From the IMG/VR virus record IMGVR_UViG_3300028840_002651, positions 1 through 33,893 of that record: 33,893 nt of DNA; one strand, written 5' to 3'. The DNA comes from a virus. Each line of letters begins with the position of its first letter. Position 1 is the first letter of the stretch. The position numbers were made by a program, and so were the translations under genes. This document shows, piece by piece, positions 31,054 through 33,893 of the stretch. The notes under the pieces are model-generated. The model searched no databases and was not told the origin of the DNA. It saw nothing but the letters and a program-made list of their open reading frames with translations.

Positions 31054-31359
31054 ATGCTCGTCGCGCAACTGTCGGTCCGAGGGCTAGCCCTATTGCGGAC
31101 ATTGGCGCGCGCCCGAACACCCCTATCTACTAGCACCCTCCGACAAAACTTCGCCGAACTTGGCGCCGCCCTGAGCGCGCAAGAACTGTCGTCAGCGCTC
31201 CGGCGCCTTGAACGCCGCGGCTACGTGACGTCAACAATCGGTCGAGCCCCGACCCGCACCGGGGTCGATTCCGCTGCGCGACTATGGGCGCCCACTCCGC
31301 TCGGCGAACGGCAAGCGGATACCGCTGTCGCGTCGTTGCGCCGGCTATCTGTTCTCTAG
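31054..31359 (+). CDS. winged-helix protein, last gene of rightward operon
   Basis: A 101-residue protein. ATG 31054 has AGGAA seven bases upstream; an in-frame start at 31003 lies in the previous gene. The layout fits a winged helix: L-S-V-R-G-L-A-L-L-R-T-L-A, then T-L-R-Q-N-F-A-E-L-G-A-A-L, then S-A-L-R-R-L-E-R-R-G-Y-V near 65-76, then a wing (R-L-W-A-P-T-P-L-G-E). This is like MarR/PadR or replication-initiator winged helices. It may regulate phage or host genes. A terminator follows five bases after the stop. Confidence 0.65.
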   Translation: MLVAQLSVRGLALLRTLARARTPLSTSTLRQNFAELGAALSAQELSSALRRLERRGYVTSTIGRAPTRTGVDSAARLWAPTPLGERQADTAVASLRRLSVL

Positions 31360-31363
31360 GCCA

Positions 31364-31387
31364 GGGCCGCTAGAACGGCGCCTTTTT
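31364..31387 (+). terminator. intrinsic terminator of rightward operon
   Basis: GGGCCG (31364-31369) pairs with CGGCGCC (31376-31382) with one bulged base and a six-base loop, followed by TTTTT (31383-31387). It ends the four-gene rightward operon. Confidence 0.75.
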
Positions 31388-31693
31388 CGTCGATAGGCAC
31401 CCAACCCTAGGGGAAGGACGTTGCGAGCAACACGGGGCCATTCTGTGGGCGAGGGATGCCCTCTCCGTAGCCCGGTCGGGATGGCGCTGCGTGAGGCCAA
31501 CACGCTCCCGCAACGCGGACTCCCTCGCAGCGACTTCTGGCGGCGGTTGCTCCCCGCCGGGTGGGTAGCGTTCCCAAAGATACGACAGCTGGATCCACGG
31601 GCGGTCAGAATGGCGCAGCCGATGCTCCCACAGTTCCGTCGGCCACCCCCTCGGCGCGATTGCCGGCTGCGGCAAGCTTGCGTCGGTACTCAT
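31370..31693 (-). CDS. uncertain ORF downstream of the replication gene
   Basis: A possible 107-residue, Arg- and Pro-rich protein that overlaps the end of the replication gene by 89 bases and the terminator of the opposite operon. Composition (P-P-G-G-E-Q-P-P-P-E, R-H-P-D-R-A-T-E-R-A) and the lack of a ribosome site make it doubtful. Without it, 31388-31604 holds no gene that I can support. Confidence 0.25.
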   Translation of the reverse strand: MSTDASLPQPAIAPRGWPTELWEHRLRHSDRPWIQLSYLWERYPPGGEQPPPEVAARESALRERVGLTQRHPDRATERASLAHRMAPCCSQRPSPRVGCLSTKKAPF

Positions 31694-32747
31694 CGCTGAA
31701 TCGCGCTTTCTCGAGCCGGAACGCGTGGTCGTCCATCGCCCCCAGGCGCTTGCGCCCTCCGCGCTGGACGATGACGGCTTGCGCTATCGGGTCGCTATGG
31801 GGCTCACGTTGCCCCCCCGACGCGATACGTTCCAGCTCTACGAGCACGTTGTCCAGCGACACGGGTGCGTCCTTCGCTTGGGGTGGCGGTGGCGCAGCGC
31901 CTTCGGCGCGGATCCCCGATAGCACCTTGCAAACGTAGGCCCAGCTTTTGGCTGTCCCATTATTGCGTGCGGCATCCCACTCCCATCGACGGATGGGGGA
32001 ATACTGGCGTAGCTTCGCGACGTACGACCCACCTAGCGGTCCGAGCTGCGCGAAACCTTCCTGCTCTAGCTCCCAAAGCTCAAGCTCGTCGTTTTCAGAT
32101 GTTTTGACTTTCCGCTTTGTCTCTCTTTCATCGCGGTCGGGCTCGCTCCGTCCGTCGCCGGAACCTCCATCGTGCGTATGCGCACGGAGAGGGATTGGTA
32201 GTGGAACTGGGGTTGGAACTGGGGCAGTGCGGTCGCAATGCGAACGCACTGCGGTTTGCATGCTTCCGCATTGCGGGTCGCATGCGACCGCAATGCGACT
32301 CGCATCGTGCACCGCGTCATTATTCGCTCTCTGACAAAGGGGACAATCGTCTACAGGGGCAGAATGCCTACCGTTTTTATGCCAACGAATCAATGCCGCA
32401 ATGCGCGACGACTGTCTGCGCTTCGGAGCCGTCGCAGCATACGGATTATGCTCGGCCCAATCATGAATCCTGAATTTTTTTGACGCACCTGCTAAAAGGC
32501 CTATGCGTCGCATATGCGTCGCATATGCGACCGCATGCGACGCACCGTCAGGCCCATACGCCGGGCGATAATTTGAGGCCAAAGCAATATCGAGATCCGA
32601 CATGCCGGAGAGGTCTCCGTCCGGCCTCGACGTCGCGCAGAATTCCCACAGACCGATAAGCCCGAGGACCGCGTCAGCCCCCAACTCGGCGTAGAGTCTC
32701 GACACTTTCGGGTGATGCGAGAACCCGACCTTGATCCGAAAGTCCAT
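31605..32747 (-). CDS. replication initiator / O-like protein with intragenic origin
   Basis: A 380-residue protein. ATG 32747 was chosen because the 33 codons upstream, back to an in-frame start at 32846, look unlike coding sequence and GGGA lies before it. Residues about 1-105 match the N-terminal domain of phage replisome organisers (K-V-G-F-S-H-H-P-K-V-S-R-L, G-L-I-G-L-W-E-F-C, R-I-H-D-W-A-E-H-N). A C-P-L-C follows near 135. The middle (about 145-210) is a low-complexity linker (P-V-P-T-P-V-P-L-P-I-P-L) whose DNA carries inverted repeats. The C-terminal part (F-A-Q-L-G-P-L-G, W-E-W-D-A-A-R-N-N-G) is helical and may recruit host helicase. Iterons inside the gene suggest a lambda O-like self-contained origin. 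Confidence 0.7.
   Translation of the reverse strand: MDFRIKVGFSHHPKVSRLYAELGADAVLGLIGLWEFCATSRPDGDLSGMSDLDIALASNYRPAYGPDGASHAVAYATHMRRIGLLAGASKKFRIHDWAEHNPYAATAPKRRQSSRIAALIRWHKNGRHSAPVDDCPLCQRANNDAVHDASRIAVACDPQCGSMQTAVRSHCDRTAPVPTPVPLPIPLRAHTHDGGSGDGRSEPDRDERETKRKVKTSENDELELWELEQEGFAQLGPLGGSYVAKLRQYSPIRRWEWDAARNNGTAKSWAYVCKVLSGIRAEGAAPPPPQAKDAPVSLDNVLVELERIASGGQREPHSDPIAQAVIVQRGGRKRLGAMDDHAFRLEKARFSDEYRRKLAAAGNRAEGVADGTVGASAAPF
32267..32297. repeat. iteron cluster A, 31-bp near palindrome
   Basis: Arms CGCATTGCGG (32267-32276) and CCGCAATGCG (32288-32297) are exact complements around GTCGCATGCGA. Related GGTCGCAATGCG (32231-32242) lies just upstream, with GCATGCTTCC between. Candidate initiator binding sites inside the gene. 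Confidence 0.8.
32503..32543. repeat. iteron cluster B, four ATGCG(T/A)CGCAT-type repeats
   Basis: Two exact ATGCGTCGCAT units (32503-32513 and 32514-32524) are followed by ATGCGACCGCAT and ATGCGACGCAC. These share the core of cluster A (GTCGCATGCGAC) and lie about 210 bp away. They look like origin iterons. Confidence 0.8.
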
Positions 32748-32775
32748 TTTTTGTCCCGTCGCTGCGCGATTGATG

Positions 32776-32885
32776 CGGGACTCGCTTGCGCACTGGATAT
32801 CCGCAGGATACTCTATTGCGCTGATTAGCGGCGTCGCAGCTCCCACCGCTGCGCGAGTCCCGGAGCGGGCCGTGCATGGCCCGCT
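32776..32885 (-). promoter_or_regulatory. structured leader between repressor and replication gene
   Basis: CGGGACTCGC (32776-32785) pairs with GCGAGTCCCG (32853-32862). Inside lies CGCAGC-N7-GCTGCG (32835-32853). AGCGGGCC-GTGCAT-GGCCCGCT (32864-32885) forms a separate 8-bp hairpin 6 bases after the regulator stop. The second could end the regulator message; the first could hide or expose the initiator start. Confidence 0.6.
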
Positions 32886-32891
32886 TCTCCC

Positions 32892-33104
32892 CTAGATTCG
32901 GAAGTCTGAACCAAATACGAGCCAATCTGCCCGCACTTCTAGCGCCGACGCAAGGGCCCTTATCGTCCTCGGGCGCGGTCTCGATACGCGCCCGGTCTCG
33001 ATACCGTTGAGGGTAGTCACTGTTAGCCCTGCTCGTTGCGCCAGCTCCGGCTGCGAAAGCACGCGCTTGCGCCGCGTTTCTCGTACTCGTTCTCCCAATC
33101 GCAC
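32892..33104 (-). CDS. XRE/Cro-type repressor
   Basis: A 70-residue protein from GTG 33104, with AGGAG (complement of 33112-33116) seven bases upstream. It is a bare XRE domain: R-K-R-V-L-S-Q-P-E-L-A-Q-R-A-G-L-T-V-T-T-L-N-in the first two helices and I-E-T-G-R then R-T-I-R-A-L-A-S-A-L in the rest. Cro-like proteins of this size bind operators as dimers. It is divergent from the nuclease gene and ahead of the replication gene, the classic position of a repressor controlling early genes. No CI-like protease domain is present. Confidence 0.85.
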   Translation of the reverse strand: MRLGERVRETRRKRVLSQPELAQRAGLTVTTLNGIETGRVSRPRPRTIRALASALEVRADWLVFGSDFRI

Positions 33105-33122
33105 AGCGCCGCTCCTTTCGTG

Positions 33123-33168
33123 TTTACAAGCATTACCTATCTACCTTATATAGGCCGCATCGGTAAAC
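33123..33168. promoter_or_regulatory. divergent promoter/operator region
   Basis: Rightward: TTTACA (33123-33128) and TATATA (33147-33152) are 18 bases apart, giving a start near 33159 for the nuclease gene. The half-sites GTTTAC (33122-33127) and GTAAAC (33163-33168) are inverted and could be repressor sites. A leftward promoter for the repressor must lie here too but is weaker. Confidence 0.5.
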
Positions 33169-33188
33169 GAAAAACTGGGGATACGAAA

Positions 33189-33893
33189 ATGAAAGTACAC
33201 TGCTCATTCTGCGACACGGTAATGGCATGCTCGGGGGCGCTGTTGCGCGTCGAACACCCGTACAACCCGCCGTCCGAGGCATCTATGGAGGGGACTGCCG
33301 CGCACGCGGCCATCGAAAAGATACTGAGTTGTAGAGCGAATCACGTGGACGTATGTGAAGAAATCGCCGATACACACGGCGTAGGACTCGACTCATTGAC
33401 ATTTTTGGTCGGAGAGGCTCGACGAGCTTGGTCGGCCCTGCGCGACAACTTCCCGAATCCCCAGTTTGAGAAGGACCTTAGATCAGCGTTGGTACGTGGC
33501 AGGGCCGACCTTATCTCCTACGGGCCCGACCACGCGAGCATCCTCGACTGGAAGTTCGGGCAATCAACTCGCCCTCACCCGCACCAGCTCACGGCGTACG
33601 CATCGGCGCTCCGCGCGGATATCGGGATCCCGACGAGCGGTCATATCGACGTTTTCGAGGTCCACGTGCGGGCCGGCACGTGGCAACACGATATGGTCAC
33701 GGCAGACTACCTCGACCAATGGGAGTCAGCGCTCGCGCGCAGGATCCAACGACCGGGCGAGCAATGGGCTCCAGCGACAGAAACCTGTCGCTACTGCCCG
33801 TCACGGATGGATTGCCCGGCGAGAGCTGGACACGCGCGCAATGTCGCGGAGCTAATCACCGATATCGTCGACCTCGGACCGACGCGCGATAGC
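33189..33893 (+). CDS. Cas4/DUF2800-like PD-(D/E)XK nuclease, N-terminal part
   Basis: Start of the gene that continues at position 1; the window end cuts it after 235 codons. ATG 33189 has GGGG about nine bases upstream. The active site is complete: H39, D107 in G-R-A-D, D120 and K122 in L-D-W-K, Q133 and Y137 in H-Q-L-T-A-Y. One Fe-S cysteine, C14 in V-M-A-C-S-G, lies here; C200, C203 and C209 follow near the end. The order H, D, E/D-x-K, Q-x-x-x-Y and the flanking cysteines is that of Cas4-type nucleases. It is the first gene of the rightward recombination operon. Confidence 0.9.
   Translation, partial: MKVHCSFCDTVMACSGALLRVEHPYNPPSEASMEGTAAHAAIEKILSCRANHVDVCEEIADTHGVGLDSLTFLVGEARRAWSALRDNFPNPQFEKDLRSALVRGRADLISYGPDHASILDWKFGQSTRPHPHQLTAYASALRADIGIPTSGHIDVFEVHVRAGTWQHDMVTADYLDQWESALARRIQRPGEQWAPATETCRYCPSRMDCPARAGHARNVAELITDIVDLGPTRDS
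33750..33893. repeat. terminal direct repeat, right copy
   Basis: Identical to bases 1-144. See the left copy: it marks the closing point of a 33,749-bp genome. Confidence 0.97.

Noticed and set aside
32503-32543. CRISPR-like short repeats
   Set aside because: Units are 11-12 bases and adjoin each other with no spacers, so they are iterons and not a CRISPR array.
33189-33893. CRISPR-associated Cas4 as part of a Cas locus
   Set aside because: No cas1, cas2 or array is near. The pairing with an annealing protein fits phage recombination.

Overview
The window is one complete, circularly closing genome of a small tailed dsDNA phage. Its first 144 bases are repeated exactly as its last 144, so the unique genome is 33,749 bp and one gene, a Cas4-like nuclease, runs across the artificial ends. 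Tail-tube, tail-terminator, tape-measure and G/GT-type chaperone genes are present and no sheath gene was recognised, so the virion is probably a siphovirus. The portal and head proteins resemble Mu/XkdF-type phages. I saw no integrase, transposase, DNA polymerase, helicase, tRNA or CRISPR array. The host cannot be named. GC content is high except in a few islands, and a zinc amidase with membrane proteins forms the lysis end.

Layout. (1) Rightward, about 33.1 kb across the ends to 1.9 kb: Cas4-like PD-(D/E)XK nuclease, a putative single-strand annealing protein, a terminator, a small membrane protein and a small zinc ribbon. (2) Leftward, about 29.8 kb down to 1.9 kb, a long and nearly gap-free run: VRR-NUC nuclease, Acb2/Tad1-like small protein, XRE regulator, hypothetical, VVA0879-like zinc protein, ParB-domain protein, TAGT-type glycosyltransferase, TerS, DUF7694, TerL, MuF-like head protein, portal, Com-like zinc finger, protease/scaffold, decoration protein, capsid, tail terminator fusion, tail tube, connector, HK97-gp10-like protein, G/GT chaperones with a -1 frameshift site, tape measure, two paralogous tail proteins, tail hub, three fibre-type proteins, holin-like proteins and amidase. 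(3) Rightward, 30.1-31.4 kb: four small early-type genes ending at an intrinsic terminator. (4) Leftward, 33.1-31.4 kb: XRE repressor-like gene and a replication initiator carrying intragenic iterons.

Two divergent control regions set this pattern: 29.8-30.1 kb, which has good sigma70-type promoters and strong palindromes, and 33.1-33.2 kb. Replication probably starts at the iterons inside the initiator gene and relies on the host polymerase, with the Cas4-like nuclease and annealing protein handling recombination. The late run then packages DNA, builds head and tail, and ends with lysis.

The most interesting parts are: a low-GC ParB plus TAGT pair that suggests DNA base glycosylation but has no recognisable methylase or TET partner; a Com-like zinc finger too short for usual gene calling; a tail terminator fused to a beta-rich domain through a GAA microsatellite; two consecutive virion-type proteins with signal peptides; and an apparent excess of the heptamer GTAGAGC.
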